DNA of 7,722 nucleotides from the NCBI GenBank assembly GCA_019417145.1, contig DXVY01000013.1, positions 10,446 to 18,167 of the forward strand. The letters run 5' to 3'. Position numbers and translations under genes: made by a program. This document shows positions 1 to 5,959 of the stretch, piece by piece. The notes under the pieces were generated by a model, which saw only the letters and a list, made by a program, of their open reading frames with translations, did no database searches and was not told the DNA's origin. The stretch's first letter is position 1; every line of letters starts with the position of its first letter. The stretch is from Clostridiales bacterium. GTDB taxonomy: Bacteria; Bacillota; Clostridia; Oscillospirales; Acutalibacteraceae.

Positions 1-1
1 G

Positions 2-169
2 CCTGGAAGCGGCCCCGGCAATTACCCCGGGGAGCCTGTTTCCATGCTGGGCCTTTCCCGGATGGAACAGGCCGTACGCGCCGCATTGCAAGGGCTGGAA
101 AGAAACGCCAACCTTTCCTTGCTCTCCACATATTTATGCGCTTGTTTTAAGGAGGCGGCGGGGTTATAA
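2..169 (+). CDS. holB: DNA polymerase III delta' subunit, C-terminal end (partial)
   Basis: This is the last 55 codons of a gene that enters from the left edge, ending in TAA at 167-169. The visible residues include SMLGLSRMEQAVRAALQGLE and then RNANLSLL, a helical segment typical of the extreme C-terminus of clamp-loader delta' subunits, in which a helix ending in LERNAN precedes the last helix. Delta' is part of the clamp loader that places the sliding clamp on DNA. No catalytic motif is visible because only the tail is present. The identification rests largely on context: in Firmicutes holB lies directly upstream of the PSP1 gene ricT/yaaT, as here. The gap to ricT is 70 nt and contains no obvious promoter, so the two are probably co-transcribed. 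Another AAA+ clamp-loader-like protein cannot be excluded from 55 residues. Confidence 0.72.
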   Translation, partial: PGSGPGNYPGEPVSMLGLSRMEQAVRAALQGLERNANLSLLSTYLCACFKEAAGL

Positions 170-208
170 TAAATGAGGCTCTAAATTGAGCCGAGAAAAA
201 CAACACTG

Positions 209-225
209 CCGGCTAGCTTAGCCGG
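209..225 (+). other. Short hairpin just upstream of the ricT ribosome site
   Basis: A 7-bp inverted repeat (CCGGCTA, loop GCT, TAGCCGG) ends 4 nt before the AGGAGG ribosome site of ricT. No T-run follows, so it is not an intrinsic terminator. A smaller GGCTC/GAGCC stem lies at 177-192. These could shape the leader RNA or protect a processed 5' end, but nothing in the sequence assigns a role. Confidence 0.35.
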
Positions 226-239
226 TGACAGGAGGAAAT

Positions 240-1292
240 ATGGCGGAAGTAATCAGTATACGTTTTAAGGAAGGCGGCAGGGTCTACTACTTTGATCCCG
301 CCGGTCATCAGATAGCCAGGGGCAGCCGGGTTATTGTAGAGACCGCAAGGGGTGCCGAGTGCGGCGAATGCGTCCGCGCCAACTGGAACGCGCCGGATTG
401 TCAAATTGTGCAGCCGCTGAAAAAGGTGGTCCGTCCGGCCACCGAGGCCGATATCCGGCGGGCCGAGGAAAATCGGCGAAAGGAAAAGGAAGCCTTTGGC
501 GTATGTGAAAAGAAAATTTTGGAACACAAGCTGGATATGAAGCTTGTGGATGTAGAATATACCTTTGACAACAGCAAGATCCTGTTTTACTTCACGGCCG
601 ACGGACGGGTGGATTTTCGCGGCCTGGTCAAGGATCTGGCATCGGTCTTCCGCACCCGCATCGAGCTGCGGCAGATCGGGGTGCGGGACGAAGCCAAGAT
701 GCTGGGTGGCATGGGCATTTGCGGACAACCCTTCTGCTGCTCCCGTTTTCTGGACGATTTTCAGCCTGTATCCATAAAAATGGCCAAGGAGCAGGGATTG
801 TCCCTCAATCCGGTCAAGATCTCCGGCACCTGCGGCCGGCTAATGTGCTGTCTCAAATACGAGCAGGACGCATATGAGTATCTCTCCTCCCTGACTCCCC
901 GTCCCGGTACGCCGGTCATGACCGAGGACGGCCGCGGCGTGGTGACCGACGTCAACCTGATCACCGGCAGGCTAAAGGTGCAGCTCAACGACAGCGATGC
1001 GCCTCCCCGGGAATACCATCGGGATGATGTGAAAAATCTGCGAGAACCCCGCCCCCGGCCCACAGAGCCGGCTGGAGACGGACAGGCATCGGAGGCTGGA
1101 CAGAACGCCGCCACCAGGCCTTCCCGGGGGGACAAACGGGCCACGGCGCGCACAGAGGCGCACAATGCAGGCGGGGACGCCAAAAGCGGACGACAGGTCC
1201 GCAGGGGCGGCACAGAACACGGCCGTCGCCCCTCTCCCAAAAGGCCGGAGGGTAAACAGCCCGCCGCTGAAAAACCGGTAGAAAACGAATAA
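240..1292 (+). CDS. ricT: PSP1-domain Fe-S protein RicT (YaaT family)
   Basis: The gene encodes a 350-residue protein of the RicT/YaaT family. In B. subtilis, RicT acts with RicA and RicF in a complex that carries [4Fe-4S] clusters and promotes mRNA maturation through RNase Y. Seen here are an N-terminal segment with the CGEC pair at residues 41-44 and Cys54, a charged helix at about 68-90, and the PSP1 C-terminal core at about 90-215. The core has the two diagnostic cysteine clusters GICGQPFCCSRFL (Cys161, 166, 167) and GTCGRLMCCLKYE (Cys198, 203, 204). A short beta-rich part runs to about 268. The last 80 residues are rich in Arg, Lys, Pro, Gly and Ala and look disordered; B. subtilis YaaT is shorter (about 275 residues). 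The chosen start is ATG 240, with AGGAGG at 230-235. An in-frame GTG at 225 would lie upstream of that ribosome site and is rejected. It sits between holB and a ferredoxin gene. Family assignment is firm; the exact role in this host is inferred. Confidence 0.93.
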   Translation: MAEVISIRFKEGGRVYYFDPAGHQIARGSRVIVETARGAECGECVRANWNAPDCQIVQPLKKVVRPATEADIRRAEENRRKEKEAFGVCEKKILEHKLDMKLVDVEYTFDNSKILFYFTADGRVDFRGLVKDLASVFRTRIELRQIGVRDEAKMLGGMGICGQPFCCSRFLDDFQPVSIKMAKEQGLSLNPVKISGTCGRLMCCLKYEQDAYEYLSSLTPRPGTPVMTEDGRGVVTDVNLITGRLKVQLNDSDAPPREYHRDDVKNLREPRPRPTEPAGDGQASEAGQNAATRPSRGDKRATARTEAHNAGGDAKSGRQVRRGGTEHGRRPSPKRPEGKQPAAEKPVENE

Positions 1293-1337
1293 ACGGAAAT
1301 TTAATATATTTACCATGGATCTTAAAACAAAATTTCC

Positions 1338-1365
1338 TTGCAATTTAGGGGGAATATGGTACAAT
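1338..1365 (+). promoter_or_regulatory. Sigma-A type promoter of the ferredoxin gene
   Basis: A TTGCAA -35 element (1338-1343) is followed after 16 bases by TACAAT (1360-1365). The TG at 1357-1358 makes it an extended -10. It lies in an AT-rich gap between ricT and the ferredoxin, 34 nt before the start codon, and would start transcription around 1371-1373. It suggests that the ferredoxin is expressed on its own as well as from any read-through of the holB-ricT transcript. Confidence 0.7.
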
Positions 1366-1399
1366 AAAGGTAATCTAAGTTACTGGAGGTGTATCACCC

Positions 1400-1573
1400 A
1401 TGGCATATGTGATTTCTGATGAATGCATCAGCTGTGGCGCCTGCGAGGCTACCTGCCCCAGTTCCGCCATCTCTGAGGGCGACGGCAAGTATGTTATCGA
1501 TGCCGAACAGTGCATTTCCTGCGGCGCCTGTGCCGACGGCTGCCCTGTTGGCGCGATTTCTTCCGCCGACTAA
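1400..1573 (+). CDS. Clostridial-type 2[4Fe-4S] ferredoxin
   Basis: This 57-residue protein carries two classic ferredoxin cluster motifs: CISCGACEATCP (Cys9, 12, 15, 19) and CISCGACADGCP (Cys38, 41, 44, 48). In this fold the first three cysteines of each motif and the last of the other bind each cubane. The length and the symmetrical repeat match the small soluble electron carriers of anaerobes such as the Clostridium pasteurianum ferredoxin. They pass low-potential electrons between pyruvate:ferredoxin oxidoreductase, hydrogenase, Rnf and similar enzymes. The ATG at 1400 has GGAGGTG at 1384-1390. The gene has its own promoter upstream and an intrinsic terminator downstream, so it is a free-standing unit inserted in the ricT-trmN6 block, at the place where B. 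subtilis has yabA. The partner enzyme cannot be told from the sequence; a link to the Fe-S protein RicT next door is only a possibility. Confidence 0.95.
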   Translation: MAYVISDECISCGACEATCPSSAISEGDGKYVIDAEQCISCGACADGCPVGAISSAD

Positions 1574-1601
1574 AGCTCAGGCTACCAATATGCATGCCAT
1601 T

Positions 1602-1636
1602 CTGGCGGGGTGCTGCTGCACTCCGCCAGTTTGTTA
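1602..1636 (+). terminator. Intrinsic terminator after the ferredoxin gene
   Basis: A 12-bp stem (CTGGCGGGGTGC at 1602-1613, loop TGCT, GCACTCCGCCAG at 1618-1629) with one G-U pair is followed by TTTGTTA. It ends the ferredoxin unit 28 nt after its stop codon. It also lies in the leader of trmN6, with its T-rich tail 5 nt before the GGAGGG ribosome site, so trmN6-rsmI must rely on read-through or an unseen start. The U-tract is short, so termination is probably partial. Confidence 0.75.
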
Positions 1637-1657
1637 TAAACGGAGGGACGAGACCCC

Positions 1658-2374
1658 ATGGAACAAACTGCCGGGATACGGCTGGAGCCGCTTGGGGGCG
1701 GTTTGCACATCTATATTGATAAGAAATGTAATTTTGGAACCGATGCCGTGCTGCTAGCCGATTTCTCCTCTCCTGGATCCCAGGATCGGACGCTGGATTT
1801 GGGGACAGGATGCGGCGTCATTCCCCTGCTCTGGCATAAGGAGAGGGGACCGCTTTGCACCATAGGAGTAGAAATTCGCCCCGAGGTCTGCGAGATGGCC
1901 AAGGCCTCCGTTCGCCTGGCTGGCTTTGACCAACGTATTGTAATCGTAAACGCGGACTTTCGCTTTTTACCCGCCGAGTGGCGAGGTGGCTTTGATCTGA
2001 TCGCATGCAACCCTCCCTATTTTCCGGCCGACGGCGCGAAAAGCCCTCATGCGGCACGTGCCGCGGCACGTTCGGAAGGAAGCTGTCGACTGGCGGATGT
2101 GGTACGGACGGCGCGCCGACTGCTGCGGCCCGAGGGGCGTTTTTGTCTATGCCAACGGCCGGAGCGGCTGGAGGAGCTGACCCACTGTCTGCGCCGGGAA
2201 GGATTGCGTCTGACCCGTCTTCGCTTTGTGTCCCACAGCCGGGAGAAGGCGCCCTTTCTCATTCTGGCCCAGGCCGGCAGGGCGGGAACCTGCGCCCTGC
2301 TGCCTCACCTGTTTCTCACCGAGGGCGGCCAACCGTCGGCCGAATATCGGCGGATTTATAAGGACTTTTTTTAG
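1658..2374 (+). CDS. trmN6: tRNA1(Val) (adenine37-N6)-methyltransferase family protein
   Basis: This 238-residue class I SAM-dependent methyltransferase belongs to the YfiC/YabB (TrmN6) family, which methylates N6 of adenine 37 beside the anticodon of tRNA1(Val) in E. coli. The family's N-terminal signature FGTDAVLLA is at residues 26-34. The SAM-binding motif I, LDLGTGCGVIPLL, is at 46-58, an acidic residue ending the next strand (VEIRPE) is at 71-76, and the catalytic NPPY is at 118-121, the mark of amino-group methyltransferases. The length is close to the family norm. The ATG at 1658 has GGAGGG at 1642-1647. The gene is followed after 53 nt by rsmI, the same order as yabB-yabC in B. subtilis (with small yazA between them there). 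Substrate in this organism is inferred from the family; some YabB relatives have not been tested. Confidence 0.9.
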   Translation: MEQTAGIRLEPLGGGLHIYIDKKCNFGTDAVLLADFSSPGSQDRTLDLGTGCGVIPLLWHKERGPLCTIGVEIRPEVCEMAKASVRLAGFDQRIVIVNADFRFLPAEWRGGFDLIACNPPYFPADGAKSPHAARAAARSEGSCRLADVVRTARRLLRPEGRFCLCQRPERLEELTHCLRREGLRLTRLRFVSHSREKAPFLILAQAGRAGTCALLPHLFLTEGGQPSAEYRRIYKDFF

Positions 2375-2427
2375 AGATTTGCTCCAATGGACATAGGCCA
2401 TAGGGGCTGACATGGCAGGAGGATGCA

Positions 2428-3270
2428 ATGGAAAAGATCGGTGAGGGCAGGCTATATATCGTGGGCACGCCCATAGGCAATTTAGGGGACCTATCTCCCC
2501 GGGCTGTGGAGGTCCTGCGCCGGGTGGATTTTATCGCGGCGGAGGACACCCGTGTCACCCTGCGGCTGCTCAATCATTTTGGTATCAAACGCCCCCTTTG
2601 CAGTTATCATGAACACAACTGCAAAGAGGCAGGCGTCCGAATTATCGACCGGCTGCTGGCCGGCGCTACCGCGGCCCTGGTAACCGACGCGGGCATGCCC
2701 GCCATATCCGATCCGGGGGAGGATCTGGTCCGGCTGTGCCACCAAAGAGGCGTACAGGTAGAATCCGTGCCCGGCCCCAGCGCGTTGGTTACGGCGCTGG
2801 CTCTGTCCGGTATGCCCTCCGGCCGCTTCTGCTTCGAGGGCTTTCTCACGGTCAACCGTTCCGGACGGCGGGAACGGTTGGGGGAACTGGCGGCCGAAAC
2901 CCGCACTATGATCTTTTACGAGGCGCCCCACAAGCTGCTGTCCACCCTAAAGGACATGCTGGAAGCCTGGGGGGACCGGAAGATCTGTCTGGTGCGGGAG
3001 CTTACCAAACTCCATGAAGAAGCGCTGCCCACTACCCTCTCGGACGCCGTGCGCAAATATGAGCAGGCCCCTCCCAAGGGCGAATTCGTGCTTGTGGTAG
3101 CCGGCGCGACGCCGGAAAAGCCGCAGACGGCAACCCTTGCGGATGCCGTGCAGGCGGCCACAGCTTTCATGGAGGACGGATTGTCTCCCTCGGCGGCGGC
3201 CAAAGAGGCGGCCGCTAAAACCGGATATAAAAAAGGGGAGATCTATCGTCTGCTTATGGAGGAAAAATAA
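2428..3270 (+). CDS. rsmI: 16S rRNA (cytidine1402-2'-O)-methyltransferase
   Basis: This 280-residue protein is RsmI (YraL/YabC), a tetrapyrrole-methylase-fold enzyme that 2'-O-methylates C1402 in the decoding centre of 16S rRNA using SAM. The N-terminal motif LYIVGTPIGNLGDLSPRAV is at residues 9-27 and AEDTR at 38-42. The glycine-rich SAM loop TDAGMPAISDPG is at 86-97 and VPGPSALVTALALSG at 114-128. The C-terminal helix region (SPSAAAKEAAAKTGYKKGEI) is the small domain found in RsmI. Length matches the family. AGGAGG at 2417-2422 lies 5 nt before the ATG. A strong terminator follows 12 nt after the stop, so rsmI is the last gene of the plus-strand block. Confidence 0.96.
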   Translation: MEKIGEGRLYIVGTPIGNLGDLSPRAVEVLRRVDFIAAEDTRVTLRLLNHFGIKRPLCSYHEHNCKEAGVRIIDRLLAGATAALVTDAGMPAISDPGEDLVRLCHQRGVQVESVPGPSALVTALALSGMPSGRFCFEGFLTVNRSGRRERLGELAAETRTMIFYEAPHKLLSTLKDMLEAWGDRKICLVRELTKLHEEALPTTLSDAVRKYEQAPPKGEFVLVVAGATPEKPQTATLADAVQAATAFMEDGLSPSAAAKEAAAKTGYKKGEIYRLLMEEK

Positions 3271-3282
3271 GGATAGGCGCAG

Positions 3283-3314
3283 AAAAAACGGGAGAGCTGG
3301 CTCTCCCGTTTTTT
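3283..3314. terminator. Bidirectional intrinsic terminator between convergent genes
   Basis: Six A residues, ACGGGAGAG-like stem sequence (CGGGAGAG, loop CTGG, CTCTCCCG) and six T residues form a symmetrical 14-bp inverted repeat. Read either way, an 8-bp GC-rich stem is followed by a T-run. It ends rsmI on the plus strand (12 nt after its stop) and the lipoprotein transcript on the minus strand (51 nt after its stop). Confidence 0.92.
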
Positions 3315-3365
3315 CTGTTCCTATCCCTGCCGGCTGCCCGCCATGTTGCCCCCGACCGGCGGCTG

Positions 3366-4154
3366 CTAGGATTCTAGGATCCGTATGTTATATTTTTGCT
3401 TCATCTCCTGGAGCTTCTCGGCTATGGCATCGTCTCTTCTTTCTGTATCCAGCCTGCCCTGCGCATCCACAAAGTCCTCGGCCGGCAGCAGCTGTTCAAA
3501 TAATTGATTGAAGTAGGCATTTTGCAAATATACCGGATATTGATAGAGAATAAAATATTCATCCGCCGTTATACCCAAGGCTTCCAATTCCTTTAACATA
3601 GCGCCGGATTTAAGCGCCATTTGCCACTGCTCTTCCGCATCGGCTTTTAATGTCTCCTCATCTACCATGATACCTACAGACTGCGCCTCCAACTCCCCAA
3701 CCTTTCGGTCTATTAACAGTTGCAGCATAGAATCATCGTCCTTCTCATACCGCTGTAAATAAGCTTCCTTCTCATCTTCCGCTATGCTGGGCAAATTACA
3801 GGCCAGGGTATAATCCAATTGGGCCAGACTCAACAACACATGATCCTTATATATCGCCTCGTCGTTTACATAGGCGGCCACCTGTCTTTCCCTGGGTTTT
3901 ACCTGCCGCAAGTCCTCCATATACTGCGCTGTTATTTCAGATGTCGCCCCGAGATTCCCTTCTGGGGAAATCATTGTAATACTGGTTGTCGGGTCACCAT
4001 CCAAACCGTCCGGCAATAAATCCGCCCCTTCTTCACTTGTGTTTGAAGCAAGGGAAGTGGTATCAGAAGATATATTGGCATCGGTTTCCGCCTGGTCACA
4101 CCCGCCGCATGCTAATAGTACAAGCGCAAGCAATATATATAACCATCTTTTCAA
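3366..4154 (-). CDS. Lipoprotein with SurA-N-like chaperone region
   Basis: This is a 262-residue exported lipoprotein. Residues 1-15 (MKRWLYILLALVLLA) form a signal peptide with a lipobox LLA-Cys16, so Cys16 is the predicted lipidated residue. An acidic, Ser/Thr-rich linker runs from about 20 to 70. From about 88 to 230 the pattern VNDEAIYKD ... LLIDRKVGELEAQSVGIMVDEETL resembles the helical N-terminal chaperone domain of SurA/PrsA-type proteins. No parvulin PPIase domain is present, so it would be a chaperone-like or assembly factor without isomerase activity. The start is TTG (4154-4152), backed by AGGAGG at 4167-4162 with 7 nt spacing; the nearby ATG at 4146 is out of frame. The ribosome site overlaps the lectin stop codon by one base, so the two are probably one transcript. 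A role in folding or anchoring the neighbouring surface protein is inferred. Confidence 0.75.
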   Translation of the reverse strand: MKRWLYILLALVLLACGGCDQAETDANISSDTTSLASNTSEEGADLLPDGLDGDPTTSITMISPEGNLGATSEITAQYMEDLRQVKPRERQVAAYVNDEAIYKDHVLLSLAQLDYTLACNLPSIAEDEKEAYLQRYEKDDDSMLQLLIDRKVGELEAQSVGIMVDEETLKADAEEQWQMALKSGAMLKELEALGITADEYFILYQYPVYLQNAYFNQLFEQLLPAEDFVDAQGRLDTERRDDAIAEKLQEMKQKYNIRILES

Positions 4155-4166
4155 CGCCAGTCCTCC

Positions 4167-5387
4167 TCAGTTTATAGTATAAACATTAATACTAATTGGC
4201 GGCGGCGATCCATACGCCGCATTTCCGATCTGGAACCTGGAATCTATAGTCAGCGGCGCAGAATATAATTTATTTCTGGGATTTTCTGCAATATAATAAA
4301 CAACTGCACTTCCCAGGGGTGATTCGGCCAAATATGTACCTGAACGGTCTAGATCTCCATTTATTTCATTATACAAATGCGCTGCCTCTATTCGATCTCC
4401 CAGTATATTACCCGGTAATTGATTCGCTCTAACTTGGGTGACAATCTTCTTTACATATCTGTTTCTGGCCGCTGTGGTATAATATATATTAATAGTAAAT
4501 TCTGTAGGAATGTTTGTAATCGCACCAAAATCACTATGAACCATGGTCACTATTTTTTGATCGCTTGCCATTAAATCTTCCGCCTTACCAAATACCCACT
4601 TTTGATTGGGCGCGTTACCAAATCCCCAGGTCTGGACGATGGTACCGTCCGCGATATTCCCGCTGGCCGACTCGGCCGCCTGCCGCTCGGTATTCCCCGG
4701 CATAATCCGATAAGAGCCATCCAAGTTTCTAACAATCCGCCACACCATCCGCTCATTGGAAATTGTCAGACGGCATGCATATTCATCCCTGGCATACAGA
4801 TACATATTGGGCGCATGGGCAGGGCGGATATAATAATAGTCATTGGTCGCACGCTGCACAATCCAGCGCTGGTTATTATTTCCATTAAAATTGCAGATAT
4901 TGGTGCCTGTGCCGCTGGCCGTTCCTGCATAATATACATCCAAATATCGGTCACAGGCATAGTTCTGTATAAAGTACGTCCCCTCTGCCAGCGATGTATC
5001 TACCGTATATTCCACAACAACCGCCGGCATTTGCGAACTGGGCGCGTTGGCCGAGTAAAATAGCCGGTAGCTGTTGGTGGGACAATTGCTGCCCGGCATA
5101 AACATAATGCCCCGGTGGGAATCATAGGCAGCATCCTCGCCTAAATCAGCCTTCTGCCACTCTTTAAATTCTCCGGTGATATCAAAATACTTACCAATTT
5201 CGCTAGAATTGGTCATAGATATGGTTTGCAGCGTACGATAGTTATTATTGACATCTCTGTATTTTACCGTATCCGTCGTCCAGTTCCTGCTGGGTACGGC
5301 CAGAATCATGTTCCATCCGGCCGGGGCGCCGGTTATTCGAGCATAATACTGCGCCTTTGTCACGTTATTTACATTGATAAATTTCAA
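4167..5387 (-). CDS. DNRLRE-like / ricin-type lectin protein, probably 5'-truncated remnant
   Basis: The frame codes for 406 residues. Residues 1-127 look like the main part of a DNRLRE-type surface domain: the KFINVNNVTKAQYYARI start, paired Trp residues, YFDITGEFKEW at 67-77, RGIMFM, FYSANAP and a closing VVVEYT. Residues 133-267 form a ricin-type beta-trefoil with QxW-like motifs QRW (173-175), a degenerate VW (215-216) and QKW (262-264), suggesting carbohydrate binding. Residues 270-406 are Tyr/Asn-rich and unrecognised. Such proteins are normally exported, yet there is no signal peptide. The only start at the front is TTG 5387, with no ribosome site. The missing domain front is readable one frame away just upstream (see 5384-5530), so the gene is probably broken. 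It is clearly AT-richer than the rsmI or ricT regions. Its TGA overlaps the ribosome site of the lipoprotein gene by one base. An expressed internal fragment cannot be excluded. Confidence 0.7.
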   Translation of the reverse strand: MKFINVNNVTKAQYYARITGAPAGWNMILAVPSRNWTTDTVKYRDVNNNYRTLQTISMTNSSEIGKYFDITGEFKEWQKADLGEDAAYDSHRGIMFMPGSNCPTNSYRLFYSANAPSSQMPAVVVEYTVDTSLAEGTYFIQNYACDRYLDVYYAGTASGTGTNICNFNGNNNQRWIVQRATNDYYYIRPAHAPNMYLYARDEYACRLTISNERMVWRIVRNLDGSYRIMPGNTERQAAESASGNIADGTIVQTWGFGNAPNQKWVFGKAEDLMASDQKIVTMVHSDFGAITNIPTEFTINIYYTTAARNRYVKKIVTQVRANQLPGNILGDRIEAAHLYNEINGDLDRSGTYLAESPLGSAVVYYIAENPRNKLYSAPLTIDSRFQIGNAAYGSPPPISINVYTIN

Positions 5388-5530
5388 AACGCCTGTGTCG
5401 CACCACGCCAGCTTATATGCTTAATGCCCACTGGTATAGAAGAAACCCAAGACGAACATTCTCTCAGCGACTGCCTGAACACCAGTACAGGGGCGCTCTC
5501 ATCCTTTCCGGCCTTCTTCGTTCTGCCGCT
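5384..5530 (-). pseudogene. Out-of-frame front part of the DNRLRE-like lectin gene
   Basis: Read in the frame shifted by one from the lectin ORF, the minus strand is open from 5530 to a TGA at 5386-5384. The peptide near its end includes SSWVSSIPVGIKHISWRG and then ATQAF. Joined to LKFINVNNVTK of the lectin frame it gives a sensible DNRLRE-domain opening (VG...G...AFLKF...A.YY). The frame change falls in the four-T run at 5389-5386 (minus strand), which reads as if one T had been lost. Upstream, the frame runs into the end of the membrane-protein gene and a stop (TAA at 5533-5531), without a start, ribosome site or signal peptide. The lectin gene therefore seems to have lost its 5' end as well as its frame. 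A single-base sequencing error would explain the frame break but not the missing signal peptide. Confidence 0.5.
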
Positions 5531-5804
5531 TTATGTATTCCTCAAATTCTTTTTTGAAAATGATTTCTCCGGCAATGTCAAGAGTCGCGCCTATCACGGC
5601 CATAATGCCAATGCCCGCATAAATTAAAATTGGCAATGGATACAAATTGGCAGATGTAAACGATGTAAACACTGAAATAGCAATCACACACAGCAACAAA
5701 GCGAACACCACAAGCCCGGATCCAAATACATTATATCGATAGCTCCTTGTCTTTTCGATTTTACGGCGCTTTTTAAATTCTCTTTTCAAGTCTTTTTGAT
5801 TCAT
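5499..5804 (-). CDS. Small two-helix membrane protein of unknown function
   Basis: The protein is 101 residues. A strongly basic N-terminus (MNQKDLKREFKKRRKIEKTR) is followed by two hydrophobic stretches, at about 27-48 and 54-78, joined by a short SFTSANLYP loop. A charged tail (FKKEFEEYIKRQNEEGRKG) closes it. The topology is probably hairpin-like with both ends in the cytoplasm. I do not recognise a family. The ATG at 5804 is chosen because GGGAGGGG lies 8 nt upstream and a near-consensus sigma-A promoter precedes it. A longer open frame extends back to 5984 but would have to cross that promoter and the kinase terminator. It is the first gene of the minus-strand accessory block, and its 3' end abuts the broken front of the lectin gene. 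Confidence 0.72.
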   Translation of the reverse strand: MNQKDLKREFKKRRKIEKTRSYRYNVFGSGLVVFALLLCVIAISVFTSFTSANLYPLPILIYAGIGIMAVIGATLDIAGEIIFKKEFEEYIKRQNEEGRKG

Positions 5805-5850
5805 TTGCTTTTCCCCTCCCTGTTTTCGTATGTCAATATATCCTATTTTC

Positions 5851-5879
5851 ATCATAGGACGCGACCGTATATCTGTCAA
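5851..5879 (-). promoter_or_regulatory. Strong sigma-A type promoter of the accessory block
   Basis: On the minus strand a perfect TTGACA -35 (5879-5874) is followed after exactly 17 bases by TATGAT (5856-5851), one mismatch from the -10 consensus. Transcription would start near 5844, about 40 nt before the ATG of the small membrane protein. There is no terminator between that gene and the lectin or lipoprotein frames, so one transcript could run to 3283. A second TTGACA copy lies downstream at 5836-5831. Confidence 0.8.
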
Positions 5880-5911
5880 CAATTTATTTTTATCGTGCAT
5901 ATTTTTTATAT

Positions 5912-5948
5912 AAAAACAAAAGAAAAAGCAGCCTGCAAGCAGGCTGCT
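5912..5948 (-). terminator. Intrinsic terminator of the response regulator-kinase operon
   Basis: On the minus strand a perfect 10-bp inverted repeat (AGCAGCCTGC / GCAGGCTGCT around a central TT, 5948-5927) is followed by a T-rich tract, TTTTTCTTTTGTTTTT. It lies 11 nt after the kinase stop codon. Confidence 0.92.
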
Positions 5949-5959
5949 CAAGGTTAGTC

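Noticed and set aside
213..728. Open frame of 171 codons on the minus strand
   Set aside because: It lies opposite ricT, whose protein has clear conserved motifs; the antisense product resembles nothing and has no ribosome site.
1419..1757. Open frame of 112 codons on the plus strand over the ferredoxin
   Set aside because: It overlaps the ferredoxin in another frame. The ferredoxin motifs, promoter, ribosome site and terminator all support the 1400 frame.
4602..5063. Plus-strand open frame of 153 codons opposite the lectin frame
   Set aside because: The minus strand carries the QxW and FDIT-type motifs; the antisense product has no recognisable domain and no ribosome site.
5384..5392. Programmed -1 frameshift at the four-T run joining the two lectin frames
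   Set aside because: The site lacks a canonical slippery heptamer and no downstream pairing element was seen. The upstream frame also has no start or signal peptide, so decay is simpler.
5808..5836. Second TTGACA as a further -35 element
   Set aside because: The matching -10 would fall on the ribosome site, where no TATAAT-like sequence exists.
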